A stretch of DNA of 64,000 nt, from contig NZ_JAKZHU010000001.1 of assembly GCF_022568795.1 (NCBI RefSeq), forward strand, positions 1,488,001 to 1,552,000. The letters run 5' to 3'. Made by a program: the position numbers and the translations under genes. Shown here in pieces: positions 10,058-19,695 of the stretch; the first letter of the stretch is position 1, and each line of letters begins with the position of its first letter. The notes under the pieces were generated by a model. The model had not been told where the DNA came from. It ran no database searches and saw only the letters and a list, made by a program, of their open reading frames with translations. This stretch comes from Arsenicicoccus dermatophilus (GTDB lineage Bacteria > Actinomycetota > Actinomycetes > Actinomycetales > Dermatophilaceae).

Positions 10058-10350
10058 CAGCGTCCCCCGCCCAGCGCGCCGGTCGCCGCGGCCTCGCACG
10101 TCGCGTAGCCGCCCGCCGCCACGCAGAGGCCGGACGCCAGGGACCCGACCCGCCCGGCCACCGCGGTGGTCCGGGCGTCGATCAGGGCCCCGAGGTCGCT
10201 CGCAGCCACACCGGCGAGACTGCCGGGCAGGGCGCCCGCGACCTCGTCGAGGACGGTGGCCACGCGGGCAGCGACGAACTCGTCGGCCAGGGTCCGTGCC
10301 GTGCGCCCGCTCGCGTCCACCGCGTCGGTGCTCACGCCATACGCCGTCAT
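10057..10350 (-). CDS. Small EspC/ESX-like helical protein, first gene of toxin-like operon
   Basis: A 97-residue Ala-rich helical protein (MTAYGVSTDAVDASGRTART...) of the size and pattern of DUF2580/EspC-like type VII secretion partners, which often precede large WXG effectors. Two in-frame ATGs exist at 10356 and 10350. I chose 10350 because GGGAG lies 6 bases before it but only a base or two before the first. The stop overlaps the next start as TGATG. Likely role: targeting partner or chaperone for the 560-residue effector. The family call is by pattern rather than by a signature motif. Confidence 0.6.
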   Translation of the reverse strand: MTAYGVSTDAVDASGRTARTLADEFVAARVATVLDEVAGALPGSLAGVAASDLGALIDARTTAVAGRVGSLASGLCVAAGGYATCEAAATGALGGGR

Positions 10351-10550
10351 CGCCATCTCCCAGGTCAGCGCCCTCCGACGGGGCGGTGACAGCGAGGCTA
10401 GGCCGCCCTCAGGAGGTCGCCCGCGGGCCATCCACAGGCCGTGCAAGAGTTCTTGCACCGTCCACAGGCACGGCGCGCGGAAACGCGTTCGCCACGGCGC
10501 GGCCCACATGCCAGCCTGCCGACGTGACACGACACGGGCACGTGGAGCTG

Positions 10551-10985
10551 ATGACCGAGTGGGGACTTCGCTTCCCGGTGTGGGGAGTCAGCACCGACAT
10601 CGACCTGATGGGCCCCCTCGAGCCGGAGGAGCTCGGTCTGTCCCCCGAGCTCGTGGCTCGCCTGGAGGCGTGGCAGACCTGGTGGACGATCCTCGCGGAC
10701 TTCGGGCTGGACCAGCCCGAGCCCGAGGACCTGCGCGGACGACTCGCCCTGCGGCGCGAGTGGGCGGCGTGGGGACGGGCGGGGCACGAGCTGGCCCGGC
10801 AGGTCCGCGCCGAGCTGCCCGGCGTCACCGTGGACTACCCGCCGATCCGCCGTCGGAGTGTGCGCGGGACCCTGTGGGGCATCGGGTCGTGGGCCCGGCA
10901 CACCATGCTGCGGCGGCAGGGGCGGAGGTGCACCTGCCACCGGGCGCTGGGCTCCGCCGATGAGGACGCCACCGGTGGCGGGTGA
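10551..10985 (+). CDS. Conserved actinobacterial protein of unknown function
   Basis: A 144-residue protein beginning MTEWGLRFPVWG, with PEELGLSPELVARLEAWQ and a C-terminal half rich in Arg, including RAELPGVTVDYPP. It resembles a common but uncharacterised actinobacterial family with a TEWG...PVWG start, and I cannot assign a reaction. GTGGAG just before the ATG at 10551 suggests that start; an upstream in-frame GTG at 10524 lacks a ribosome site. The last 30 residues include a Cys-rich tail (RRCTCHR). It is divergent from the toxin-like operon, with about 200 bp between, and convergent with era. A link to the operon is not shown. Confidence 0.6.
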   Translation: MTEWGLRFPVWGVSTDIDLMGPLEPEELGLSPELVARLEAWQTWWTILADFGLDQPEPEDLRGRLALRREWAAWGRAGHELARQVRAELPGVTVDYPPIRRRSVRGTLWGIGSWARHTMLRRQGRRCTCHRALGSADEDATGGG

Positions 10986-11064
10986 GCGTCGGCTGCTGGA
11001 GGCGGGTCCGTGACCTGTCGCGTGCTGCAGGGCGAGGCAGATCGGGGAGGGTGCGCTGCAGCGG

Positions 11065-11979
11065 TCAGAAGCCGAGGCGCTGCAGCTGCTTGGGGTCGCG
11101 CTGCCAGTCCTTGGCGACCTTGACGTGCAGGTCGAGGTAGACCCGCTGGCCCAGGAGCGCCTCGATCTGGGTGCGGGCGGTCGTCCCCACCTCGCGCAAC
11201 CGGGAGCCTCCGCGACCGATGATGATGGCCTTCTGGGAGGGACGCTCGACGAAGACGTTGACGCGCACGTCGACCATCGGCTTGTCGTCGGGCCGGTCCT
11301 CGCGGGGCACCATCTCCTCGACGACGACGGCCAGCGAGTGCGGCAGCTCGTCGCGCACACCCTCGAGGGCGGCCTCGCGGACCAGCTCGGCGATCATCAC
11401 CTCGTCGGACTCGTCGGACAGGTGCCCCTCGGGATACAGCGGCGGCGACTCGGGCAGGTGGGACACCAGGATCCGGGCGACGTCGTCGACCTGGTCGCCC
11501 GCGGTCGCCGAGCACGGCACGATCTCGGTCCAGGACCCGAGCTGGTCCACCGCGATGAGGTGCTCGGCGAGCCGCTGCCGGTCGACCTTGTCGGTCTTGG
11601 TGACCAGCGCGACGACGGGTGTCCGCCGCGCCCGCTGCAGCTCGGCGAGCTCGGCGGCGATGAACTGGTCGCCGGGTCCGGGCCGCTGGTCGGCGGGCAG
11701 GCAGAAGCCGACCACGTCCACGTCCAGCAGGGTCTCGCGGACCAGGTCGTTGAGACGCTGGCCGAGCAGGGTGCGCGGCTTGTGCAGGCCAGGGGTGTCG
11801 ACCAGGACCAGCTGGCCCCCGTCGACGTTGGCGATGCCGCGGATGGTGTGCCTGGTGGTCTGCGGCTTGCTGCTCGTGATCGCGACCTTCTGACCGACGA
11901 GCGCGTTGGTGAGCGTGGACTTGCCGGCGTTGGGCCGACCGACCAGGCAGGCGAACCCGGCGCGGAAGGGGGTGCTCAT
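11065..11979 (-). CDS. era: GTPase Era
   Basis: Ribosome-assembly GTPase that binds the 3' end of 16S rRNA during 30S maturation. The 304 residues contain G1 GRPNAGKST (14-22), the switch region around TTRHTIRG, G3 DTPG, G4 TKTD, and a C-terminal KH domain whose GxxG-like loop is IIGRGGSRLREVG. Complete and of normal length. Its start overlaps the end of the CorC gene by 4 bases (ATGA). It is the distal member of the phoH-ybeY-corC-era block. Confidence 0.96.
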   Translation of the reverse strand: MSTPFRAGFACLVGRPNAGKSTLTNALVGQKVAITSSKPQTTRHTIRGIANVDGGQLVLVDTPGLHKPRTLLGQRLNDLVRETLLDVDVVGFCLPADQRPGPGDQFIAAELAELQRARRTPVVALVTKTDKVDRQRLAEHLIAVDQLGSWTEIVPCSATAGDQVDDVARILVSHLPESPPLYPEGHLSDESDEVMIAELVREAALEGVRDELPHSLAVVVEEMVPREDRPDDKPMVDVRVNVFVERPSQKAIIIGRGGSRLREVGTTARTQIEALLGQRVYLDLHVKVAKDWQRDPKQLQRLGF

Positions 11980-13349
11980 GCGTGCTCCTCGACGTGACGG
12001 GTTGCTCCGTGGCGCTCGTGACCCGCACCGTCACCCGCAGGATCGGCATGGTCACGCGAACGCTCAGCCTCCCACACCTCGACGGGCGACGTGGTCTGCG
12101 GCAGCCGGCGCACGACGACCGTCGCGATCCGGTGCCGCCGACCGGCGGGCTTCTCCGCCATCAGCTCCAGGCCGAGGAGCTGCACCGTGGAGCCGGGGAT
12201 CGGTACCCGCCCGGAGAGCTTGGCGATGAGGCCGCCGACGGTGTCCACGTCGTCCTCCTCCAGAGCGACGTCGAACTCGGTGGCGAAGTCGTCGACGTGC
12301 ATCGTCGCGGGGATCCGCACCCTGCCGTCCGCCAGCTCCTCGACGCCCTGCGCCTCACGGTCGTACTCGTCCGCGATCTCGCCGACGATCTCCTCCAGGA
12401 TGTCCTCGATGGTGACCAGGCCCGCGGTGCCGCCGTACTCGTCCACGACGACCGCCAGGTGCACCTGGTCCTTCTGCATCTCGCGCAGCAGGTCGTCGAT
12501 GGGCTTGCTGTCGGGGACGAAGGCCATAGGACGCATGACCTCCTCGACGGGCAGCGCCCGCGCGCTGTCGTCGTCGTTGACCCGGCGCGCGACGTCCTTG
12601 AAGTAGAGCAGCCCCAGCACGTCGTCGGAGTCCTCGCCCACCACCGGGATCCGCGAGAAGCCCGAGCGCAGGAAGAGCGACATCGCCTTGCCCAGCGTCT
12701 TGTCGTGCTCGAGGGTCACCATGTCGGTGCGCGGCACCATCACCTCCCGGACCACGGTGTCGCCGAGCTCGAAGACCGAGTGGATCATCTCCCGCTCGTC
12801 GTGCTCGATCACGTCGCTCTCGGTGGCGATGTCCACGAGGTCACGCAGCTCCGCCTCGGAGGCGAAGGGCCCGTCCTGATAACCCTTTCCAGGGGTGACG
12901 GCGTTACCGAGAACGACCATGAGGCGGGTGATCGGCCCGAGGACACGGCGCAGCCAGACCAGCGCCGGCGCGGCGACGAGGGCCACGGTGGCGGCGTGCT
13001 GCTGACCGAGGGTGCGCGGCGAGACCCCGGTGAGGACGAAGGACGCCACCACCATCAGCGCGATGCTGAGCAGGAGCGGGCGCACCGGGCCGTCGACGTG
13101 CTCGCCGATGGCGACGGTGATCAGCACGGCCGTGGTGGACTCGGCCACCACCCGCAGGAAGGTCGCCGCCGAGATGTAGCCGGGCTTGTCGGCCGCGATC
13201 GCGGCCAGCGCCTGGGACCCGGGGCGGCCCTCGGCGACCAGCTCCTCGCTGGTGTGGTGGGACAGCCGCTGCACGGCTGCCTCGACCAGCGCCAGGCAGA
13301 AGGACAGGAGCAGCGCGAGCAGGGCCCCGACGATCAGCTGGGTGGTCAC
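11976..13349 (-). CDS. Hemolysin/CorC-family CNNM-CBS membrane protein
   Basis: A 457-residue inner-membrane protein of the CorC/HlyC (CNNM) family, linked to magnesium or cobalt homeostasis. The order is: four-helix CNNM membrane domain (residues 1-190, beginning TTQLIVGALLALLLSFCLAL), two CBS domains (about 205-330; VMVPRTDMVTLE and MRPMAFVPDSKPIDDLL), and a CorC_HlyC transporter-associated domain (about 345-425). The tail after 430 is charged and low in complexity. It lies between ybeY and era, the usual place in actinobacteria. Direction and substrate of transport are not established for this type. Confidence 0.9.
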   Translation of the reverse strand: MTTQLIVGALLALLLSFCLALVEAAVQRLSHHTSEELVAEGRPGSQALAAIAADKPGYISAATFLRVVAESTTAVLITVAIGEHVDGPVRPLLLSIALMVVASFVLTGVSPRTLGQQHAATVALVAAPALVWLRRVLGPITRLMVVLGNAVTPGKGYQDGPFASEAELRDLVDIATESDVIEHDEREMIHSVFELGDTVVREVMVPRTDMVTLEHDKTLGKAMSLFLRSGFSRIPVVGEDSDDVLGLLYFKDVARRVNDDDSARALPVEEVMRPMAFVPDSKPIDDLLREMQKDQVHLAVVVDEYGGTAGLVTIEDILEEIVGEIADEYDREAQGVEELADGRVRIPATMHVDDFATEFDVALEEDDVDTVGGLIAKLSGRVPIPGSTVQLLGLELMAEKPAGRRHRIATVVVRRLPQTTSPVEVWEAERSRDHADPAGDGAGHERHGATRHVEEHA

Positions 13350-13353
13350 GGCC

Positions 13354-13811
13354 TCAGGCCCCGGCCCGGCCGCCGAGATAGTCGAGCAGCAGCCGGCTCT
13401 GCAGCTCGAACATCTCCCGCTCCTCGTCCGGCTCGGCGTGGTCGTAGCCGAGCAGGTGCAGCAGGCCGTGGGTGGTCAGCAGCAGCAGCTCCTCCTGGGT
13501 GGAGTGGCCCGCCGTGACCGCCTGCCGCTCCGCGACCGAGGGGCACAGCACGATGTCGCCCAGGACCCCCTCCTGCAGCCGCTCGCCTTCACGGCCCGGC
13601 CGCAGCTCGTCCATCGGGAAGCTCATCACGTCGGTGGGGCCCTCCAGGTCCATCCACTGCACGTGCAGCCGCTCCATGGCGGCCTCGTCGACCAGGGTGA
13701 TCGCCAGGTCGGCGCCGCGGTGGACGCGCATGGCGGCATACACGAACTGCGCCAGCGACACCAGGGCGCGCTCGTCGACGCGGTGGTCGGTCTCGTTGTG
13801 GACGTCGATGC

Positions 13812-13815
<4 letters not shown>
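13354..13815 (-). CDS. ybeY: Endoribonuclease YbeY
   Basis: Single-strand RNase acting in 16S rRNA 3'-end maturation and ribosome quality control. The 153-residue product carries the zinc signature HGLLHLLGYDH with a following EPDEE, giving the H-x3-H-x5-H pattern. The start is ATG at 13815, overlapping the phoH stop in ATGA; longer upstream readings lie inside phoH. It is followed after 4 bases by corC. Normal length and all zinc ligands present. Confidence 0.95.
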
Positions 13816-14945
<1,130 letters not shown>

Positions 14946-14964
14946 CGTCCGACCAGTCTAGGGG

Positions 14965-16303
14965 GTGTCCCTATGTTCTTCGTCAAGCGGTGAGGGGCGT
15001 GGGTGCGGGCGCTGGGGCGCGGTAGGTCTCGTGGTTGCGGAGCATGGCGTGCAGGACGTCGCAGCGTCGTCGGGCGAGGCAGATGAGTGCGGCGTTGTGC
15101 TTCTTGCCTTGGGCGCGTTTGCGGTCGTAGTAGGCGCGGCTGACGGGGTCGAAGCGCAGGGCCGCAAACGCGGATAGGAACAAGGCTCTCTTGAGGTGCT
15201 TGTTGCCTGACCTGGCGGGGAACTCCCTGCGGATGCTGGTGCCGGAGCGTCGCGTGACGGGGGCCAGGCCGGCGTACGCGGCGAGGTGTCCGGCGGTGGG
15301 GAAGGCCGAGCTGTCACCGACGTCGAGCAGGATCCGGGCTGCTGTCCTGACTCCGACGCCGGGCATCGAGGTCAGGACCTCGGCAAGAGGGTGGGCATCG
15401 AGGACTTTCTCGACCTGGGTGGCCAGATCGGCTCGTTGGGCCAGGGTTGTGCGCAGCGTCGCGGCCAGGTGTGGCAGGACCTGCTCACCGGCGGTGGTGC
15501 CGGCCACGACCACGGTCTGCTCGGACAGGGCCGCCATGATCGCGTCGGTGAGCTCGCCCGCGCCACGGGGGTTGGCCTTGGTGATGACGCGTGCCAGGCG
15601 TGCGCGCCCGGCGCGGGTGATGCCTTGCGGGCCGCCGAGGTGTTCCAGGACGGCCAGGCCGGCCTTGGTGGCGATCTTGGGTCCGAGGACTCGTTCGAGG
15701 GCGGGGTGGAACTGGGTGAGCAGGCCACGGATCCGGTTGCTGAGGCGGGTGGCTTCGGCGGCGAGGTCGTCGTCGAAGCCGACCAGGACCTTCAGCTCGG
15801 CCAGGGCCTCTTCGCCGACGTCCACGCGGCGCAGGGTGTGGGGCATGGTGCGGGCAGCGTCGGCGATGATGAACGCATCGCGGGCGTCGGTCTTGGCGTT
15901 GCCCGGGTGCAGGTCGGCGATGCGGCGCATCGCCAGCCCAGGCAGGTACGCGACCGCGATCCCCATCGAGCGGGCCACTGCGATCGGCAGGGCGCCGATG
16001 GTGTTGGGCTGGTCAACGATCACCAGGACCCGACCCCGGGCGGTCAAGGTCGTGAAGAGTTCTTCCAGCCGTGCCTGGTCCTGGGGTAGGGCCTTGTCGA
16101 AGACCTTGTTGCCCGCGCAGTCCAGGGCGCAGGCGTGGTGGTCTTGCTTGCCAACGTCCAGCCCGCACCAGATGTCGTAGCCGATGTCCTCGCTCATGAC
16201 GGTGACCATCCTTGCATCGCAGGACCGGTCGCCAGGCTGTGGTGAAGCGTCAGCTGCCGGCACCCACGTTACGAAGAGACCTCATCTTGGGCCGTGTCCC
16301 TAT
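14965..16303 (-). mobile_element. IS110-family insertion element (about 1.34 kb)
   Basis: The element contains one DEDD transposase. A 10-bp direct repeat, GTGTCCCTAT, occurs at 14965-14974 and 16294-16303. IS110 elements make no usual target duplication but often carry short matching core sequences at both ends, so I use these as provisional boundaries. The 3' non-coding end is about 10-20 bases and the 5' end about 100 bases, as in IS110-group elements, where the long end encodes the guide (bridge) RNA. The outer edges could extend further right, up to about 16380. It separates hinT from phoH. Confidence 0.7.
14983..16197 (-). CDS. IS110-family transposase (DEDD recombinase)
   Basis: A 404-residue transposase with the RuvC-like DEDD domain first: WCGLDVGKQDHHA (first Asp), VLVIVDQPNT, then NAKTDARDAFIIADA (last acidic pair). 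The C-terminal transposase-20 domain follows with LTSMPGVGVRTAARIL, LAAYAGLAPVTRRSG and a catalytic-serine region at ARSGNKHLKRALF. I chose ATG 16197 (MSEDIGYDIW), the family's usual start; longer readings to 16263 lack support. The gene looks intact. The non-coding 16198-16303 segment is where a bridge RNA would be expected for this family; I cannot show its fold. Confidence 0.92.
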   Translation of the reverse strand: MSEDIGYDIWCGLDVGKQDHHACALDCAGNKVFDKALPQDQARLEELFTTLTARGRVLVIVDQPNTIGALPIAVARSMGIAVAYLPGLAMRRIADLHPGNAKTDARDAFIIADAARTMPHTLRRVDVGEEALAELKVLVGFDDDLAAEATRLSNRIRGLLTQFHPALERVLGPKIATKAGLAVLEHLGGPQGITRAGRARLARVITKANPRGAGELTDAIMAALSEQTVVVAGTTAGEQVLPHLAATLRTTLAQRADLATQVEKVLDAHPLAEVLTSMPGVGVRTAARILLDVGDSSAFPTAGHLAAYAGLAPVTRRSGTSIRREFPARSGNKHLKRALFLSAFAALRFDPVSRAYYDRKRAQGKKHNAALICLARRRCDVLHAMLRNHETYRAPAPAPTPLTA

Positions 16304-16461
16304 CAGCGGTCAGACCGACGCCACCAGGCCCGGTGACAACACCCCCCGGATCATGGAAGAGACAGGGGTGGTAAGTCATGCCGGGCCCGGCGACCGTGAC
16401 CCCGCACCGCGGGGCCACCAGCAAGGTAACGCGGGGTGCGGGGCGGCCGGGAGGACGTCGG

Positions 16462-16836
16462 TCAGCCGGGCGGCCACTGCAGGGAGCGACCGCCGAGCAC
16501 GTGCAGGTGCAGGTGGCCGACGCTCTGCTGGGCGTCGCGGCCGGTGTTGGCCACGAGGCGGTAGCCGCTGTCGGCGATCCCCTCGATCCGGGCGACCTCG
16601 CCGGCGGCGAGCACGACGTCGGCCATCAGGGCGGCGTCGGCCCGGGTGGCCGCGACGGCGTCGGTGTGGTGGGCCTTGGGGATCACCAGCACGTGGGTCG
16701 GCGCCTGCGGCTGGATGTCACGGAAGGCGAGGGTGGTCTCGGTCTCGTGCACGACGTCGCCCGGGATCTCGCCCGCCACGATCTTGCAGAAGAGGCACGC
16801 AGGGTCACGATTTGATGCCTTTCGGTGATCGCTCAT
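16462..16836 (-). CDS. hinT: HIT-family nucleotide hydrolase (HinT-like)
   Basis: A 124-residue purine nucleoside phosphoramidase-type protein. The histidine triad HLHLHVLGG is near the C-terminus, and CLFCKIVAGEIP is near residue 15, with the CxxC often seen in actinobacterial HinT. It belongs to the rsmE-hinT-phoH-ybeY block but is now separated from rsmE by 3.3 kb of mobile remnants and from phoH by the IS110 element. It may need its own promoter, and I see none that is convincing. Length and active site are normal. Confidence 0.92.
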   Translation of the reverse strand: MSDHRKASNRDPACLFCKIVAGEIPGDVVHETETTLAFRDIQPQAPTHVLVIPKAHHTDAVAATRADAALMADVVLAAGEVARIEGIADSGYRLVANTGRDAQQSVGHLHLHVLGGRSLQWPPG

Positions 16837-17010
16837 GTCCTCACCCTAGCGAGGCCGCGCCGTCCAGTCGTCCGAGGCCTCCATCGCCTCTCCCCCGGTG
16901 CGCGCCGCCGGGCGGACAGCGGGTGACGGGAGGGGGCGACCGGCGAGATCCCCTGGGGTGGAGGGCGACATGGACATCACGACGACGAGGCGAGCGCTCG
17001 CGGCCGCGCG

Positions 17011-17690
17011 GTGCCGACGCTGCGTCTCTACCGGGAGTATGTCGCCGCGCCGGCCGGCCTGCGCACGGTCGCGGCCCGGGCGGAGGCCGCCGCGAACGCC
17101 GCGACGATCGAGGCCGGGCGTCGCGGCCACGTCAACGCCTGGGGCGAGCGGGTCGTCACCGACGTCCAGGTGCAGCGGGACCGCATCGTGGTCGCCCTCG
17201 ACGGGCCGACGCGCGCCGTGGAGGCCGAGACGGCGCGGGTCGCGGTGGCGCCGGTGGTGTGGACGGTGACGGCGACGGTCGGCAAGGACCTACCGGTGAC
17301 CTTCCGCTCGCGCGACGGCAAGGTCGTGGGCGCGGTGATGGCGGGCGGCATGCATCGTCGCGCCTCCGGCCTGGCCCAGCCCAAGGAGCTCGCAGCCGTG
17401 TGGGTGGACTCCCCCGGCGCCGGCCAGGTCGTGCCCGCGAGCAAGCCCGTCACCGTCAGCGGGAGCGCCTGCTCGCCCGAGGCGAACGTCGCCTGGCGGT
17501 TGACGCGCGGCACGAGCGAGCGCACCGGCTTCACCACGGCGTCGATCGCGTGCCCGACCCGCGGATCCTGGCGCGTCGGCCTCGGGAATCTGGCGAGGGG
17601 TACCTACCGCTTCGGGGCGTGGGCGCCGGGCTCCGGGGAGGGCCAGGCACCCGTCGGCCGCGTGGTCCGCACCTTCACCGACACCGTGTT
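17011..17690 (+). pseudogene. Truncated GerMN/Gmad2-domain protein
   Basis: An open frame from GTG 17011 begins abruptly with TLRLYREYVAAPAG, which looks like the middle of a GerMN domain. It then has a clear Gmad2 immunoglobulin-like domain (VDSPGAGQVVPASKPVTVSG ... GSWRVGLGNLARGTYRFGAW). There is no signal peptide or lipoprotein box, which such proteins normally have. A short open stretch in another frame just upstream suggests loss or a shift at the 5' end. The frame runs directly into Rhs-type sequence near 17690. I take it as a broken gene. Full-length relatives are envelope proteins of uncertain function. Confidence 0.6.
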
Positions 17691-18310
17691 CACCCTGGAC
17701 ATCACCGGTCGGCGCCTGAGCCAGAAGACCACCAGCCCGGACACCACCGTCGCGGGCACCCTGGTCCGGCACTACACCGACGCCAGCGACAACCCCGCCT
17801 GGATCGACACCACCACCCACACCGGCACCACCACGACGCGGTATGCCGAATCGTTGGCTGGTGACCTCGGTGTCGAGCTCGCCCAGGACGGCGCCGCCAC
17901 CCTGACCCTGGCCAACCTGCACGGCGACATCACCACCACCGTGCAGATTCCCGCCGACCAAGGCGAGAACACCCCCGCGAACGCCATCACCGGATGGAGC
18001 GACTACACCGAGTACGGCACACCCCGCGACCCCGCCACCACCACCACCATCACCGGGACCGCAGGCTACGGCTGGCTCGGCGCCAAACAACGCTCCACCA
18101 GCGCCGCCACCGCCGGCCTGACCCTCATGGGAAAGCGTTTATATAACTTGAGGCGTGGATCCTTCACGGGGATAGACCCAATTCCGGGGGCTGGGGAAAA
18201 TTCATATAACTACCCTCAGGATCCTGTAAATTTCCTTGATCTGACGGGATGCCGCCCCTGCCGGGGGTCCTACGGGAATCGCTACACGCCCTGGTCGCCC
18301 GTGCGGGGAC
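17691..18310 (+). pseudogene. Fragment of an Rhs/YD-repeat protein with its core-domain end
   Basis: In frame with the Gmad2 piece, the sequence changes to the C-terminal part of an Rhs-type polymorphic toxin scaffold. It has ITGRRLSQKTTSPDTT, RHYTDASDNPAWIDTTT, then the Rhs core signature GYGWLGAKQRS ... GLTLMGKRLYN ... FTGIDPIPG ... YPQDPVNFLDLTG. In intact proteins a variable toxin follows this core. Here about 25 residues remain before the IS256 end at 18311. From about 18133 to 18245 the DNA is visibly AT-rich compared with everything around it, including TTTATATAAC, a sign of transfer. No N-terminal part is present. Probably non-functional. Confidence 0.75.
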
Positions 18311-19695
18311 TGTCGGATTATCGGTGGGCGGGGTGCCCAGCGTTCTTAGGTGGTCGAGGGGGTGATGCGTCCCTCGAAGGTGATGGCGAAGGCGTTCAGG
18401 GGTGCCTTCCACCGGATGACCCATCGTGCCCTGCCTCTCCCGGTGGGGTCCAGGGAACGGGTCACCAGGTAGAGACACTTCAACGCGGCGGCGTCGTTCG
18501 GGAAGTGCCCTCGCGCACGGACGGCGCGCCGGTAGCGGGCGTTCAACGACTCGATCGCGTTGGTCGTGCAGATGACCTTGCGGATCTCGACGTCGTAGTC
18601 GAGGAAGGGCACGAACTCGTTCCACGCGCCTCGCCACATGCGGATCGCGGCGGGACAGACGGGCTCCCACGTGGCGGCGAAGTCCTCGAACCGTGCGGCG
18701 GCCTGCTCGGCGTTGACGGCCGTGTACACGGGCCGCAGGTCCTTGGCCATCGCGTCCCAGTGCTGGCGGGCCGCGTACCGGAACGTGTTCCGGATCAAGT
18801 GCACGACGCACGTCTGTACGGCGGCGAGCTCCCATGTCGTGGTGATCGCCTCGGGCAGTCCTTTCAGCCCGTCGCACACGGCGATGCACACGTCCTCGAC
18901 ACCGCGGTTCTTGATCTCGGTGAGCACGCCCAGCCAGAACTTTGCGCCCTCCCCACCGTCGCCGGCCCAGATCCCGAGGATGTCGCGTTCCCCGGCGGTC
19001 GTCACGCCGATGACGATGTAGAAGGGCTTGTTGGTGACCTGCCCGTCACGGACCTTCACCACGAGCGCGTCGATGAAGATCACCGGGTACACGCGGTCCA
19101 GGGGCCGGTGCTGCCACTCAGACATCTCCGCGGCGACCTTCTCGGTGATCCGACTGATCGTGTCCTTGGACACCGACGCGCCATACACCTCGGCGAAGTG
19201 CGCCGCGATCTCACCGGTGGTCAACCCGCGCGCCGACAAGGACAGGACGAGCTGGTCGACGCCGTCCAGACGGCGTTGCCGCTTCCGGACGATCTTCGGG
19301 TCGAATGTGCCGTCCCGGTCCCGCGGAACGTCGATCGTGACCGGCCCGATCTGCGTGAGCACCGTCTTGGATCGGGTGCCGTTCCGCTCGTTCCCGCCCC
19401 CGTCGACCGGCGCCGGCTTCGCGTGCCGATCCGAGTGCTCGTAGCCGAGGTGCTCGGTCAGCTCTTCCTCCAGAGCGGTCTCCAGCACCTGCTTGGTCAG
19501 GCCCGTCAGCACACCGTCGGGGCCGACCAGGTCGACTCCTTCAGCGCGGGCCTGGTCCACCAGACGCTGCGCCAGCGCCTGCTTGTCGTCATCGTTGAGG
19601 TCCACGACCCCAATCGTGTTCGTCATGCTGCCTGCTCTCCCGCCGAGCACCGCTCAGCGCGTCAGGCCGAACCCCCACCCACCGTTGTTCTGACA
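18311..19695 (-). mobile_element. IS256-family insertion element (about 1.39 kb)
   Basis: Imperfect terminal inverted repeats of about 26 bp can be aligned. The left end starts TGTCGGATTATCGGTGGG at 18311, and the right end read inward starts TGTCAGAACAACGGTGGG at 19695. The interior is filled by one transposase. The 8 bases flanking each side do not match (GCGGGGAC and CTCCCTCG), so no target duplication is visible. This suggests rearrangement or deletion next to the element after insertion. Confidence 0.8.
18346..19626 (-). CDS. IS256-family transposase (DDE)
   Basis: A 426-residue mutator-type transposase. The catalytic triad is visible: Asp in VIFIDALVVKVRDG, Asp in VCDGLKGLPEAI, and Glu in TTNAIESLNARYRR. 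The N-terminal DNA-binding part has LTKQVLETALEEELTEHLGY, the family hallmark. The start is ATG 19626 (MTNTIGVV); a longer reading to 19650 is possible. The gene appears intact. Its N-terminal part resembles the broken copy just to the right, so the two belong to related but distinct IS256 elements. Confidence 0.93.
   Translation of the reverse strand: MTNTIGVVDLNDDDKQALAQRLVDQARAEGVDLVGPDGVLTGLTKQVLETALEEELTEHLGYEHSDRHAKPAPVDGGGNERNGTRSKTVLTQIGPVTIDVPRDRDGTFDPKIVRKRQRRLDGVDQLVLSLSARGLTTGEIAAHFAEVYGASVSKDTISRITEKVAAEMSEWQHRPLDRVYPVIFIDALVVKVRDGQVTNKPFYIVIGVTTAGERDILGIWAGDGGEGAKFWLGVLTEIKNRGVEDVCIAVCDGLKGLPEAITTTWELAAVQTCVVHLIRNTFRYAARQHWDAMAKDLRPVYTAVNAEQAAARFEDFAATWEPVCPAAIRMWRGAWNEFVPFLDYDVEIRKVICTTNAIESLNARYRRAVRARGHFPNDAAALKCLYLVTRSLDPTGRGRARWVIRWKAPLNAFAITFEGRITPSTT

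Noticed and set aside
14965-14974. The repeated GTGTCCCTAT as a true target-site duplication
   Set aside because: IS110 elements generally make no target duplication; the repeat is more likely core or end sequence, so it is used only as a provisional boundary.
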